Assembly: GCF_018390515.1 (NCBI RefSeq)
Contig: NZ_JAHBBK010000001.1
Span: 1,612,001-1,676,000, forward strand
Direction: 5' to 3'
Source of the DNA: Mucilaginibacter sp. Bleaf8
GTDB taxonomy: Bacteria; Bacteroidota; Bacteroidia; Sphingobacteriales; Sphingobacteriaceae
DNA: 64,000 bases
Shown: in pieces, positions 15,202-23,974 of the stretch
Position numbering within the stretch: position 1 is the first letter of the stretch
How the letters are laid out: every line of letters begins with the position of its first letter
Translations under genes and position numbers: made by a program
Notes under the pieces: generated by a model
The model's database searches: none
Seen by the model: the letters and a program-made list of their open reading frames with translations, nothing else
What the model was told of the DNA's origin: nothing

Positions 15202-15290
15202 ATATACCTCGAAGTTAGCAGAAAACCTTGGTTGTGAAAATACGCCTGAGCGGAACTAAACAAACAAAGCCCGAAAAAAACGTAAATCAT

Positions 15291-15848
15291 CTATAAACAA
15301 CCAAAAGTTGCAGATTTGGACACGAAGTAAGCATATAATCGGGTTCGCCTGAAAAAAACGTTTAAAACTAAAGGGCTTATACCAATACCCATACAAACCA
15401 ATAATCCTATCAATGCATCAGTCTTCGAATATCTGTTGGTAATGTAGGTGTTATTTTTTGATAGGTAATACTCCCACCACTCCCCTCTCCAAACAGCTAT
15501 TACGTAATTATTGGTCCAACTCCAATTTTTAACCCGGCTCCTGATTTCATCGGGAACGCTTTTGTCATCCCGAATGTAATCGGTATCTGCCAAATCATTG
15601 ACCGACGTTCCGTTAATATAATTGAATTCTTTAACAGTAGGAAGCCTGTTATACTTTACACGAAAACTATTAACTAATGCAATATGGGGATTGATTTTAT
15701 TTTCAATAAACTTTTTATCACGAGCTATCTGCCCGGAGCTATCATTCCATATGCAGAAACCAATAAAAAACCAAACAGCTAACCATATTGCCAGCAAACA
15801 ATAAAATATGATACGTTTAGGTTTTAAAGCCATATTAAAATTAGCCAT
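15291..15848 (-). CDS. orphan protein with two membrane helices
   Basis: 185 residues. The first transmembrane helix is at about 13-33 (FYCLLAIWLAVWFFIGFCIW), then comes a soluble loop of roughly 105 residues with WSWTNNYVIAVWRGEWWEYYLS, a second helix at about 145-165, and a short basic tail. The loop probably faces the periplasm. Codon use is A/T-rich. It is the first gene of a minus-strand pair with 14614-15201. No family is recognised. The pair could encode envelope or immunity-type proteins. Confidence 0.65.
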   Translation of the reverse strand: MANFNMALKPKRIIFYCLLAIWLAVWFFIGFCIWNDSSGQIARDKKFIENKINPHIALVNSFRVKYNRLPTVKEFNYINGTSVNDLADTDYIRDDKSVPDEIRSRVKNWSWTNNYVIAVWRGEWWEYYLSKNNTYITNRYSKTDALIGLLVCMGIGISPLVLNVFFRRTRLYAYFVSKSATFGCL

Positions 15849-15861
15849 GAGATGAGGCTAA

Positions 15862-15900
15862 AATAATTAAAGTCCTCTATTAAAGAGGACTTTAATTATT
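15862..15900 (-). terminator. terminator after acs
   Basis: AATAATTAAAGTCCTCT pairs perfectly with AGAGGACTTTAATTATT (17 bp, 5-nt loop), just past the acs stop on the minus strand. Confidence 0.9.
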
Positions 15901-15918
15901 GTTAATTACTAATACGGC

Positions 15919-17820
15919 TTACAACGCCCCTTCCTTAATCTCCTCCACCACGCCCGGATCCAGCAACGTGCTGATATCGCCCAGGTTGCTGGTGTCGCCT
16001 TCAGCAATTTTGCGCAATATGCGGCGCATAATTTTGCCCGAACGGGTTTTAGGCAGACCGGTTACAAATTGTATTTTGTCCGGTTTGGCAATAGGGCCTA
16101 TGATGCGCGATACGGTCATGAGGATATCCTTGCGGGTAAGTTCATCATTCTCATGCTTGTCCGGACAGATGACAAAGGCATACACGCCCTGCCCCTTAAT
16201 TTCGTGCGGATAACCCACCACGGCCGACTCTACCACGCTGCTGTGCATGTTGATGGCGTTTTCTACTTCGGCGGTGCCGATGCGGTGGCCAGATACGTTC
16301 AACACATCGTCAACCCGGCCGGTAATGCGGTAGTAGCCATCCTCATCGCGCAGGCAGCCGTCGCCGGTAAAGTACTGGTTTGCATACGTCGAAAAGTAGG
16401 TCTGGCGGCAGCGCTCATGGTCGCCATAGGTGGTACGCAGCATACCCGGCCACGGGAACCTGATGCACAGGTTGCCACTTACGCCGTTGCCTTCAATCTC
16501 GTTACCGTTCTCGTCAACCAGTATGGGCTGCACACCTGGCAATGGCAAACCGGCGTAGCCTGGCTTAAGCGGCGTTACATTGGCTATAGGTGATATCATA
16601 AAGCCACCGGTTTCAGTTTGCCACCAGGTATCCACAATAGGGCATTCGCCGTGGCCTATGTTCTCGTCAAACCAGTGCCACGCTTCCTCGTTCAACGGCT
16701 CGCCTACCGAACCTAACTTGGTTAATGAGCTAAGGTCTTTATTCTTTAAAAAATCCGGTCCGTAGCTCATCAGCGAACGGATTGCCGTAGGTGCGGTATA
16801 TAAAATATTTACTTTATGCTTTTCAACAATATCCCACAAACGGCCGGCATCGGGCCAGGTAGGCACCCCCTCAAACATCAGCGCCGTAGCGCCCTGGCTA
16901 AGCGGCCCGTACACAATGTACGAGTGACCGGTGATCCAGCCGATATCTGCCGTACAAAAATAAACCTCGTCGGGCTGGTACTGAAAAGCGGTATCAAACG
17001 TAAAGCCGGTATACACCATATAGCCGCCGCAGGTATGTACTACGCCCTTAGGCTTACCGGTTGAGCCGGATGTGTACAGGATAAACAGCATATCCTCGGC
17101 ATCCATTTCTTCGGCCGGGCAATCGGGGTTACCCTGCGTTTCTACCTTCTTAATCTCATCTTCCCACCACACATCGCGGCCTTTAATCATGCTTACCGGG
17201 GTATGGCTGCGGGTTAATACAATCACTCTTTTAACCGACGGGCACTGTACCAGCGCATCATCAATCACCGATTTAAGCGGCAGATCTTTATTGCCACGAT
17301 AGCCACCATCGGCTGTAATCACGATATTACATTGCGCGTCCTGAATACGGTCGGCAATCGATTGTGCCGAAAAGCCGCCGAATATGACCGAGTGTATGGC
17401 ACCAATACGGGCGCAGGCCAGCACGGCAATGGTCAGCTCGGGTATCATGGGCATGTATATACAAACACGGTCGCCTTTTTGCGCACCGTTGTTTTTCAGC
17501 ACGTTGGCAAACTGGCACACCTTATCGTGCAGTTGTTTATAGGTAAGTACGCGGTGCGCCTCTGTCGGGTCATTCGGTTCCCAGATGAGGGCAGGTTTAT
17601 TGCCGATGGTTTCCAGGTGGCGGTCCAGGCAGTTTTCGGTAATATTCAATTTGGCACCCTGAAACCATTTGATACTGGGTTCGGTAAAATTCCATTCCAG
17701 TGTTCGGTCCCATTTTTTGCGCCAGTAAAAAGTATCGGCTACGCTGTCCCAGAATTGTTCGGGCTGCTCCACGCTTTGCTGATACACTTTTTGATATTCA
17801 TCGAAAGAAGTGATTTTCAT
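15919..17820 (-). CDS. acs: acetyl-CoA synthetase
   Basis: AMP-forming acetate-CoA ligase, cytosolic, which converts acetate, ATP and CoA to acetyl-CoA. The 633-residue length is normal. The N-terminus includes FYWRKKWDRTLEWNFTEPSIKWF. The adenylate-forming motif YTSGSTGKPKG is near residue 250, DTWWQTETGG near 400, and the C-terminal KTRSGKIMRRILRKIA holds the Lys that is usually acetylated for regulation. It is monocistronic with its own terminator. The divergent gap upstream (272 bp) leads to the rpmB operon. Confidence 0.97.
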   Translation of the reverse strand: MKITSFDEYQKVYQQSVEQPEQFWDSVADTFYWRKKWDRTLEWNFTEPSIKWFQGAKLNITENCLDRHLETIGNKPALIWEPNDPTEAHRVLTYKQLHDKVCQFANVLKNNGAQKGDRVCIYMPMIPELTIAVLACARIGAIHSVIFGGFSAQSIADRIQDAQCNIVITADGGYRGNKDLPLKSVIDDALVQCPSVKRVIVLTRSHTPVSMIKGRDVWWEDEIKKVETQGNPDCPAEEMDAEDMLFILYTSGSTGKPKGVVHTCGGYMVYTGFTFDTAFQYQPDEVYFCTADIGWITGHSYIVYGPLSQGATALMFEGVPTWPDAGRLWDIVEKHKVNILYTAPTAIRSLMSYGPDFLKNKDLSSLTKLGSVGEPLNEEAWHWFDENIGHGECPIVDTWWQTETGGFMISPIANVTPLKPGYAGLPLPGVQPILVDENGNEIEGNGVSGNLCIRFPWPGMLRTTYGDHERCRQTYFSTYANQYFTGDGCLRDEDGYYRITGRVDDVLNVSGHRIGTAEVENAINMHSSVVESAVVGYPHEIKGQGVYAFVICPDKHENDELTRKDILMTVSRIIGPIAKPDKIQFVTGLPKTRSGKIMRRILRKIAEGDTSNLGDISTLLDPGVVEEIKEGAL

Positions 17821-18016
17821 AATATGATATAGTTTATAAACAGGCGGCGGTAAGTTAGAGTTTTTAACCGCACTTTGTCAAGTTTATTCGGCTACAAACT
17901 GCTCGCGCTTGTGGAAAACGGGCTTGGTTACCTTAAAGTTGTAACGTACTGACCAACATCAGGCGGCAGCAATTGAGCCGATGTTAAAAACTTTTTAAAA
18001 ATATTTGAACGCACTA

Positions 18017-18047
18017 TTGAATTATTGACTTAATTTTCTGATATTTG
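18017..18047 (+). promoter_or_regulatory. candidate rpmB operon promoter
   Basis: TTG at 18017-18019 is followed after 20 bp by GATATTTG (18040-18047), one mismatch from TAnnTTTG. It gives a leader of about 40 nt before rpmB, containing the short hairpin CTCTTTTTGGAAAAAGAG. Confidence 0.5.
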
Positions 18048-18092
18048 CACACTCTTTTTGGAAAAAGAGATACCACTTAAAAAAGTTTTGTC

Positions 18093-18326
18093 ATGTCAAG
18101 AATTTGTGATTTAACAGGAAAAAGCCCGATGAACGGCCACAACGTTTCTAATTCAAACGTAAAGACCAAACGTAAGTTTTATCCTAACTTAAAGATCAAG
18201 AAGTTTTATATCCCTGAAGAAGATAAATGGATTACGCTGAAAGTTTCTACTTCAGCCGTTAAAACCATCAGCAAAAATGGTATAACTGCTTGTATCAATA
18301 AATTTGTAAAAAAAGGATATATATAG
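18093..18326 (+). CDS. rpmB: 50S ribosomal protein bL28
   Basis: 77 residues with the bL28 pattern: [20 protein letters not shown], then [13 protein letters not shown] and a basic C-terminus. It is part of the large ribosomal subunit. It is the first gene of a three-gene unit with rpmG and the DUF4295 gene, an arrangement typical of Bacteroidota. The leader hairpin just upstream could be a site for autoregulation, but that is only a possibility. Confidence 0.96.
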   Translation: MSRICDLTGKSPMNGHNVSNSNVKTKRKFYPNLKIKKFYIPEEDKWITLKVSTSAVKTISKNGITACINKFVKKGYI

Positions 18327-18428
18327 TAGACCGTTAAGTAAGTTGATTAAGTTATTGAATTGATAAGCTATTGCTTTTTCATCTCAAATAACAGATTCAT
18401 TGACTGACTAACATAATAACTCAAGAAA

Positions 18429-18611
18429 ATGGCAAAAAAAGGCAACAGAGTTCAGGTAATATTAGAGTGCACCGAGCATAAAGAGAGCGGTATGCCAGGT
18501 ATGTCTCGTTACATTACCACCAAGAACAAAAAGAATACTACCGAGCGTTTAGAATTGAAAAAATTCAACCCGGTATTACGTAAAGTAACCGTTCACAAAG
18601 AAATTAAGTAA
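18429..18611 (+). CDS. rpmG: 50S ribosomal protein bL33
   Basis: 60 residues: [20 protein letters not shown], then [21 protein letters not shown] and a C-terminal HKEIK, the standard bL33 pattern. Only one of the usual zinc-ribbon cysteines (in ECTEH) is present, so this is a Cys-poor (zinc-free) bL33. It is a large-subunit ribosomal protein located near the E site, cotranscribed with rpmB. Confidence 0.95.
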   Translation: MAKKGNRVQVILECTEHKESGMPGMSRYITTKNKKNTTERLELKKFNPVLRKVTVHKEIK

Positions 18612-18627
18612 TTAAACTGAGTTGCGA

Positions 18628-18695
18628 GTTGCAGGTTGTGAGTTGTATGGTGTTTCCATAAAATAACTTACAACATACAACGAATAACTTACAAC
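18628..18695. repeat. imperfect palindrome of GTTGTGAGTTGT type
   Basis: The 22-nt arms 18628-18649 and 18674-18695 match at about 16 of 22 positions, with the last eight (GTTGTATG/CATACAAC) exact. It sits in the transcribed gap between rpmG and the DUF4295 gene. A similar sequence occurs at 36434-36571. Confidence 0.5.
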
Positions 18696-18705
18696 ATTTA
18701 ACACA

Positions 18706-18870
18706 ATGGCAAAGAAAGTAGTTGCAACCCTGAAAACCGGTAAAGGTAAAGAGTACTCTAAAGTGATTACTATGGTTAAGTCACCTAAAACTGGTGCTTA
18801 CTCATTCAAAGAATTAATCGTACACAACGATCACGTTAAAGACGCGATTAACGAAGCAAAAGCTCAGTAA
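18706..18870 (+). CDS. DUF4295 small ribosome-associated protein
   Basis: Translated by hand: 54 residues, starting MAKKVVATLKTGKGKEYSKV and ending INEAKAQ. This matches the DUF4295 family, which is confined to Bacteroidota and always follows bL28-bL33. From memory, structural work on a Flavobacterium ribosome identified a protein of this type as an extra large-subunit component; I could not verify that here. It is the last gene of the operon and is followed by a terminator. Confidence 0.88.
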   Translation: MAKKVVATLKTGKGKEYSKVITMVKSPKTGAYSFKELIVHNDHVKDAINEAKAQ

Positions 18871-18891
18871 TCTGTACTTGTAAAAATATTG

Positions 18892-18924
18892 AAGCCGCCT
18901 TGATGCCAAGGGGGCTTTTTTTGT
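18892..18924 (+). terminator. terminator of rpmB-rpmG-DUF4295
   Basis: The stem AAGCCGCCTT/AAGGGGGCTT (one mismatch) is followed by a run of seven T. Confidence 0.8.
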
Positions 18925-18969
18925 TCTGCCCCTCGCAACCCTCCCCAGTAGGGAGGGGCTTAAAAACAA

Positions 18970-19052
18970 TGTCATCTCGAACGATAGTGAGAGATCTTAT
19001 ACGTTGGGATTAATCGCTGGTATAAGATTTCTTGTTGTCACTCGAAATGACA
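18970..19052. repeat. dispersed palindromic repeat, copy A
   Basis: An 83-bp imperfect palindrome: TGTCATCTCGAACGATAGTG on the left and CACTCGAAATGACA on the right, with ATCTTATAC/TATAAGAT inner arms. It is about 80% identical to copy B at 20181-20262. Both are preceded by CTCCCC-GTAGG-type sequence. The two copies flank ftsY in the same orientation. Confidence 0.8.
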
Positions 19053-19108
19053 CAGGGAGCAAACATTTATCATAACATATTCATTATTCGAGGCGTATAG
19101 GGCCGGAG

Positions 19109-19141
19109 TTGAGGGTGATGAGCGGCTTTTGCGTATATTTG
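19109..19141 (+). promoter_or_regulatory. ftsY promoter candidate (TTG-N22-TATATTTG)
   Basis: TATATTTG at 19134-19141 matches TAnnTTTG exactly. TTG at 19109-19111 is 22 bp upstream, slightly long. The ftsY ATG is 22 nt after the -7 box. Confidence 0.6.
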
Positions 19142-19163
19142 TAACATCTGTATATCAACATCT

Positions 19164-20129
19164 ATGGGATTATTTGATTTTTTTAAGAAAAAAGAAGCGA
19201 CACCACAACAACAGGATGCGCTGGATACCGGTTTGGAAAAGACCAAAGACAGCTTTTTTTCAAAAATTACCAAGGTAATAGCCGGCAAATCAACTGTAGA
19301 TGATGATGTACTGGATGAGCTGGAAGAAGTGCTGGTCACATCAGACGTTGGTGTAACCACTACCCTTAAAATCATTGAACGTATTGAAGCCCGTGTAGCC
19401 CGCGATAAGTATGTAAGCACTTCGGAGCTGAATAACCTGCTGCGCGACGAGATACAGCATTTACTGGCCGAAAACAACAGCAACGATTTCAACAGCTTCG
19501 AATATGGCAACCACAAACCTTATGTTATTATGGTGGTGGGTGTAAACGGCGTAGGTAAAACAACCACCATTGGCAAACTGGCCCACCAGCTTAAGCAAGC
19601 GGGCAACCAGGTAGTGCTGGGCGCTGCCGATACCTTCCGTGCTGCAGCGGTTGACCAGATTAAACTTTGGGGCGAGCGTGTAGATGTGCGTGTGGTGGCC
19701 CAGGATATGGGATCGGACCCGGCATCGGTAGCTTATGATACTCTGCGCTCGGCTGTGGCAAATAACGACGATGTGGCTATTATTGATACCGCCGGTCGTT
19801 TGCACAACAAGGTGGGCCTGATGAACGAGCTTACCAAAATCAAGAACGTGATGCAAAAGGTAATACCCGGCGCTCCGCACGAGATTTTGCTGGTGCTGGA
19901 TGCATCAACCGGGCAAAATGCCATTGAGCAATGCAAACAGTTCACCGAAGCTACAGCCGTAAACGCGCTGGCTTTAACCAAACTGGATGGCACCGCCAAA
20001 GGTGGTGTCGTGATCGGTATATCCGACCAGTTTAAAATTCCGGTAAAATACATTGGCGTAGGCGAAGGCATGAACGATTTGCAGCTGTTTGACCGCAAAG
20101 CGTTTGTGGATTCATTGTTTAAGAAATAA
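19164..20129 (+). CDS. ftsY: signal recognition particle receptor FtsY
   Basis: An SRP-receptor GTPase that docks ribosome-nascent-chain/SRP complexes at the inner membrane. The 321 residues make up the N-G core. An amphipathic start ([11 protein letters not shown]) replaces the long acidic A domain of enterobacteria. The P-loop [10 protein letters not shown] is at about 126-135, the G3 motif DTAGRLHN is near 212, and the G4 motif [10 protein letters not shown] is near 273. It sits between two copies of a palindromic repeat, with rimO following. Confidence 0.96.
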   Translation: MGLFDFFKKKEATPQQQDALDTGLEKTKDSFFSKITKVIAGKSTVDDDVLDELEEVLVTSDVGVTTTLKIIERIEARVARDKYVSTSELNNLLRDEIQHLLAENNSNDFNSFEYGNHKPYVIMVVGVNGVGKTTTIGKLAHQLKQAGNQVVLGAADTFRAAAVDQIKLWGERVDVRVVAQDMGSDPASVAYDTLRSAVANNDDVAIIDTAGRLHNKVGLMNELTKIKNVMQKVIPGAPHEILLVLDASTGQNAIEQCKQFTEATAVNALALTKLDGTAKGGVVIGISDQFKIPVKYIGVGEGMNDLQLFDRKAFVDSLFKK

Positions 20130-20180
20130 TAAATGACCACTCCCCGGTAGGCAGGGTTTGGGTACAATATAAAACAACAA

Positions 20181-20262
20181 TGCCATCTCGAACGATAGCG
20201 AGAGATCTTATACGGGCAACTAATACAGTGTATAAGATTTCTCGTTAGCACTCGAAATGACA
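20181..20262. repeat. dispersed palindromic repeat, copy B
   Basis: An 82-bp imperfect palindrome closely matching copy A at 18970-19052. The outer arms are TGCCATCTCGA and TCGAAATGACA, and the inner arms AGATCTTATAC and TATAAGAT are retained. It lies between ftsY and rimO. Confidence 0.8.
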
Positions 20263-20326
20263 GCTATATTAAATCTTCAAGTTGAAGAAATTGAGCGTGA
20301 GTAAGGGAACGAGAGATAATCAATAA

Positions 20327-21661
20327 ATGAGAACAAAATTAGTTAAGCAGCCCGTACAAGTTGAAAAGCCGCGTGTAAACGTTGTTACCCTGGGCTGTTC
20401 CAAAAACGTGTACGATTCGGAAGTATTGATGGGCCAGCTAAAGGGCCAGCTTTTTGACGTAGTGCACGAGGCCGAAAATGTAAGCAGTAATGATATTATC
20501 GTAATTAACACCTGTGGCTTTATTGATAATGCCAAGCAGGAATCGATTGATACCATACTGCAATACAGCGAGCTTAAAGAACAGGGCAAGGTAGGCAAGG
20601 TAATTGTAACCGGATGCTTATCTGAACGCTACAAGCCCGAGCTGGAAGCTGAAATACCTAACGTAGATGCCTACTTTGGTACCAATAACCTGCAAGATGT
20701 ATTGCAAACTATCGGCGCAAACTATAAATACGAGCTGTTGGGCGAGCGGATGCTCACTACCCCATCGCACTTTGCTTACTTTAAAATTGCCGAGGGCTGT
20801 AACCGCCCATGCTCTTTTTGTGCTATTCCGCTGATGCGCGGCAAGCATGCCAGCACACCGATGGAGCAACTGGTAAACCAGGCCAAAAGCCTGGCCAAAC
20901 AAGGCACCCGCGAGCTGATACTCATTGCACAGGATCTGACCTATTACGGTTTAGACTTGTACGGCAAACGTAACCTGGATGAGCTGCTGCGTCGCCTGTC
21001 TGACGTAGAGGGCATTGATTGGATACGCTTACAGTACGCCTACCCTTCGGGCTTCCCGATGGAGATACTGGATGCCATGAACGAGCGTGATAATATTTGC
21101 AAATACCTGGATATGCCGTTACAGCATATTACTGATAACATGCTAAAGTCAATGCGCCGTGGTATTACCAAGCAAAAAACTACCGATTTGGTGAATGCTA
21201 TCCGCGATAAAGTACCTAACATTGCCCTGCGTACTACCTTAATTACCGGCTACCCCGGCGAAACCGTACAGGATTTTGAAGAAATGTACAACTGGGTAGA
21301 AGCCACCCGGTTTGACCGCCTGGGCTGTTTCACTTACTCGCACGAGGAAAAAACCCATGCCCATACCCTGATTGACGATGTGCCGGAAGAAATTAAACAG
21401 GAACGTGCCGACGCTATTATGGAAGTACAGCAAGGCATATCTTACGAAAAAAATCAGGAAAAAATAGGTAATACTTACAAAGTACTGATTGATAAGATTG
21501 ACAACGGTTACCTGGTTGGCCGCACCGAGTTCGACTCGCCGGAGGTAGATAACGAGGTACTGATTGACGCTACACAGCAATACGCCAATGTAGGCAGCTT
21601 TGTAAACGTAAAAGTAAATAGTGCTGAGGATTTTGACCTTTATGGACAAATTGTAAAATAA
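20327..21661 (+). CDS. rimO: ribosomal protein uS12 methylthiotransferase RimO
   Basis: A radical-SAM enzyme with two iron-sulfur clusters that methylthiolates an Asp of ribosomal protein uS12. In 444 residues it has the UPF0004 domain (VVTLGCSKNVYDSEVLMGQL near 18-37, with further Cys in NTCGF and VTGCLSE). The radical-SAM triad Cys158-x3-Cys162-x2-Cys165 lies in EGCNRPCSFCAIP, and a C-terminal TRAM domain ends the protein. The first ATG is used. A hairpin terminator follows. Confidence 0.95.
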   Translation: MRTKLVKQPVQVEKPRVNVVTLGCSKNVYDSEVLMGQLKGQLFDVVHEAENVSSNDIIVINTCGFIDNAKQESIDTILQYSELKEQGKVGKVIVTGCLSERYKPELEAEIPNVDAYFGTNNLQDVLQTIGANYKYELLGERMLTTPSHFAYFKIAEGCNRPCSFCAIPLMRGKHASTPMEQLVNQAKSLAKQGTRELILIAQDLTYYGLDLYGKRNLDELLRRLSDVEGIDWIRLQYAYPSGFPMEILDAMNERDNICKYLDMPLQHITDNMLKSMRRGITKQKTTDLVNAIRDKVPNIALRTTLITGYPGETVQDFEEMYNWVEATRFDRLGCFTYSHEEKTHAHTLIDDVPEEIKQERADAIMEVQQGISYEKNQEKIGNTYKVLIDKIDNGYLVGRTEFDSPEVDNEVLIDATQQYANVGSFVNVKVNSAEDFDLYGQIVK

Positions 21662-21673
21662 AACAAAGTATCG

Positions 21674-21702
21674 GGCGCATGTAAAACATGCGCCTTACTT
21701 TT
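21674..21702 (+). terminator. terminator after rimO
   Basis: GGCGCATG TAAAA CATGCGCC forms an 8-bp stem followed by TTACTTTT. The tail overlaps the -7 box of bshC. Confidence 0.7.
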
Positions 21703-21703
21703 G
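21696..21703 (+). promoter_or_regulatory. bshC -7 box TACTTTTG
   Basis: An exact TAnnTTTG match 9 nt before the bshC ATG at 21713. No TTG stands at the expected -33 distance. Transcription would start downstream of the TTG codon at 21701, which rules that codon out as the translation start. Confidence 0.55.
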
Positions 21704-21712
21704 ACCGCATAT

Positions 21713-23314
21713 ATGGACGCTAACTGTATCGATTATAAAGAAACCGGCTACTTTTCTAAAACGGTTATTGATTATCTGGACGATGTTCCCGAACTGAGAT
21801 CCTTTTACAGTTACCGTCCTGACCTGAAAGGCTTCGCACAATTGCTCGAAAACAAGAAAGTAACGGCCAACCGCCAGTTGCTGGCACAGGTACTTACTGA
21901 GCAGTATTTTAATGCCGATACACCTCTACTTCCCTACGCCGATACGGTAAAAGCTAATATTGATTTACTGGCTGCGGACAACAGCTACACTGTTACCACC
22001 GGTCACCAGTTGAATATCTTTACCGGTCCGCTGTATTTTATATATAAAATTGTAACCGCCATTAAGCTGGCCCGCCAGTTAAAAACGGCTTTTCCAGATA
22101 AGGAGTTTGTGCCGGTTTACTGGATGGCCAGTGAGGATCATGATTTTGCCGAGATTAACTACACATACATTGGTGGCAAAAAAATACAATGGCAGCAGGA
22201 AGTAAGCGGCGCTACCGGCCGCTTAAGCACTAAGGCTCTGCGCGATGCTTTGAACCAGTATAAAGGCATTTTAGGTTTAGATAACCATGCCACAGAACTG
22301 GCACAGATAGTAGAAACGGCCTATGGCTCTTTCAGCAAACTGGCCGATGCTACCCGGTACTTGGTAAACGCTTTGTTTGGCCAGTATGGGTTGGTCATCA
22401 TAGATGCTGACGACACCCGCCTGAAACAGCAATTTGCTCCCATCATACAACAGGATATTTTAGAGCAAAACAGCTTTAAACATATATCGGCCAGCAACGG
22501 CCAGTTGCAAAAGCTCGGTGTACATACGCAGGTTAACCCGCGCGAGATTAACTTCTTTTACCTGACTGATGACGTACGTGAACGCCTTGTTTTTAAAGAC
22601 GGGCATTACGAGGTATTAGGTCATGATATCCGCTTTACGCAGGATGAGTTGACAGCCGAGATTAACGGACACCCGGAACGTTTTAGCCCTAATGTAGTGA
22701 TGCGCCCCCTGTACCAGGAGTGCATACTGCCCAACGTAGCCTACATTGGCGGCGGGGCCGAAATTGTATACTGGCTACAATTAAAGGCCAACTTTGATCA
22801 TTATGGCATTAGCGTACCGGTGTTAATACTGCGTAACTCCGGCCTGGTAGTACCCAAGCAGGCGGCCGATAAGATACAGCGTATGGAGCTTACCGCAGCT
22901 CAATTATTTAAGGATGCAGACACCATCAAAAAAGAATGGACGCTCAGGAATACACAGCACGACCTATCTCTGAATGAGGAGTGGCGCGAGCTGCAATGCA
23001 TCTTCGAAAAAGTGAAACTTCGTGCTTACAAGATAGATCCTACCCTGGCACCATCGGCCAGTGCCGTACAGGCCCGTTTAAAACACGCGATAGATAACCT
23101 GGAAAATAAATTAATTAAAGCTGAGAAGCGCAATTTTGCCACCCGCCTTACCCAGATTGATGCTATTAAGCAAGATTTGTTTCCTAAAAACAGCTTGCAG
23201 GAGCGTACTGAGAATTTTGGTTTGTTTTACGTAAAGTATGGGCAAGTGTTTATTGATGAGTTGATCCATCATTTTCAGCCGTTAGACTTTAAGTTTACGG
23301 TGCTGAATGCATAG
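21713..23314 (+). CDS. bshC: bacillithiol synthase BshC
   Basis: BshC adds cysteine to glucosaminyl-malate in the last step of bacillithiol synthesis, the low-molecular-weight thiol of Bacillota and many Bacteroidota. The 533 residues are full length. The motifs TTGHQLNIFTGPLYFIYKI (around 96-114), VYWMASEDHDFAEI and RPLYQECILPNVAYIGGGAEI are characteristic. The C-terminus is a long coiled coil (residues about 410-500). The ATG at 21713 was chosen because the -7 box overlaps the alternative TTG. The other bsh genes are outside the window. Confidence 0.95.
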   Translation: MDANCIDYKETGYFSKTVIDYLDDVPELRSFYSYRPDLKGFAQLLENKKVTANRQLLAQVLTEQYFNADTPLLPYADTVKANIDLLAADNSYTVTTGHQLNIFTGPLYFIYKIVTAIKLARQLKTAFPDKEFVPVYWMASEDHDFAEINYTYIGGKKIQWQQEVSGATGRLSTKALRDALNQYKGILGLDNHATELAQIVETAYGSFSKLADATRYLVNALFGQYGLVIIDADDTRLKQQFAPIIQQDILEQNSFKHISASNGQLQKLGVHTQVNPREINFFYLTDDVRERLVFKDGHYEVLGHDIRFTQDELTAEINGHPERFSPNVVMRPLYQECILPNVAYIGGGAEIVYWLQLKANFDHYGISVPVLILRNSGLVVPKQAADKIQRMELTAAQLFKDADTIKKEWTLRNTQHDLSLNEEWRELQCIFEKVKLRAYKIDPTLAPSASAVQARLKHAIDNLENKLIKAEKRNFATRLTQIDAIKQDLFPKNSLQERTENFGLFYVKYGQVFIDELIHHFQPLDFKFTVLNA

Positions 23315-23436
23315 TTCGGTTGAATTAGATTTCTTTTATAGAAGTATTCGGTTGTACTCCTCACTTTGTCCCTGAGTCTTTAACTTCCTTTTGTAGTTAC
23401 TTTACTTACTTCGTCCGCTCTTGGCCGCGGAGGCCA

Positions 23437-23848
23437 GTTACTTTGTCATAGCCACAAAGTAACCAAAAGGCCTAGCTTTCGCAATCCCTGCCAACGCTAC
23501 AGGCCAACTCCTGGCCGGGTGCGAAAGCAGCCCTACGCTCGTTTGAGGTGTGGGGTTGGGTGTGAAGAGTGGGGAGAAGTTCTTGTCTCCAGGCTCTTGC
23601 TTCTTGGCTTTACCAAACTCCCGTCATCTCCCGGCTTCGGGTGAAAGGCGGGCAGCACAGGTTGGCCGCGTGCGGCTGACCAGGGCCTTTTAGCTTTTGC
23701 AGAAGCGGTGGGCTATGTGTAAAGTTGGTGCAAAAGCTAAACAGCCGTGGTGCTGACTGCCTTTGCAGCGCAATGGCCTTGTGCGGCAAAGAAGCATGTG
23801 GAGATGACTAGGCCCTTTTGTTTCTTTTGTGGCTATGACAAAAGAAAT
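23437..23848. mobile_element. 412-bp element with about 40-bp terminal inverted repeats
   Basis: The left end GTTACTTTGTCATAGCCACA continues to CCAAAAGGCCTAG. The right end begins CTAGGCCCTTTTG and runs to GTGGCTATGACAAAAGAAA. The two are reverse complements over about 40 bases with a few changes. The G/C-richer interior has no ORF of note. The structure fits a MITE-like, non-autonomous element. The related left-end sequence before 23437 is decayed. No target-site duplication was established. Confidence 0.65.
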
Positions 23849-23937
23849 AGCCCCTGCGGCAATGAGCAGGCTACAATAAGTTATAAAGCACTAAAGGAAG
23901 CTATAATCACAAAACCCAAACTGAAAATAACCATAAA

Positions 23938-23968
23938 TTGCATCCCTCTTTACAAACCAGTAGCTTTG
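23938..23968 (+). promoter_or_regulatory. Ldh-gene promoter (TTG-N20-TAGCTTTG)
   Basis: TTG at 23938-23940 and TAGCTTTG at 23961-23968 are 20 bp apart. The ATG at 23975 is only 6 nt after the -7 box, so the predicted mRNA has essentially no leader. Confidence 0.75.
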
Positions 23969-23974
23969 CAACCT

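Larger units (their letters stand above)
23315..23974. other. intergenic region holding a repeat element
   Basis: 660 bp without a gene. Bases 23437-23848 are a palindrome-bounded element, and 23849-23974 hold the promoter of the next gene. The reading frame that starts at 23747 and joins the dehydrogenase in frame comes from the element and is not part of the protein. Confidence 0.7.

Noticed and set aside
21701..21712. TTG start codon of bshC
   Set aside because: It overlaps the -7 promoter box, so it would not be on the transcript; the ATG at 21713 fits.
23747..23974. N-terminal extension of the Ldh-family gene from 23747
   Set aside because: The extension lies in the repeat element, contains no family homology, and a promoter lies between it and the family start.
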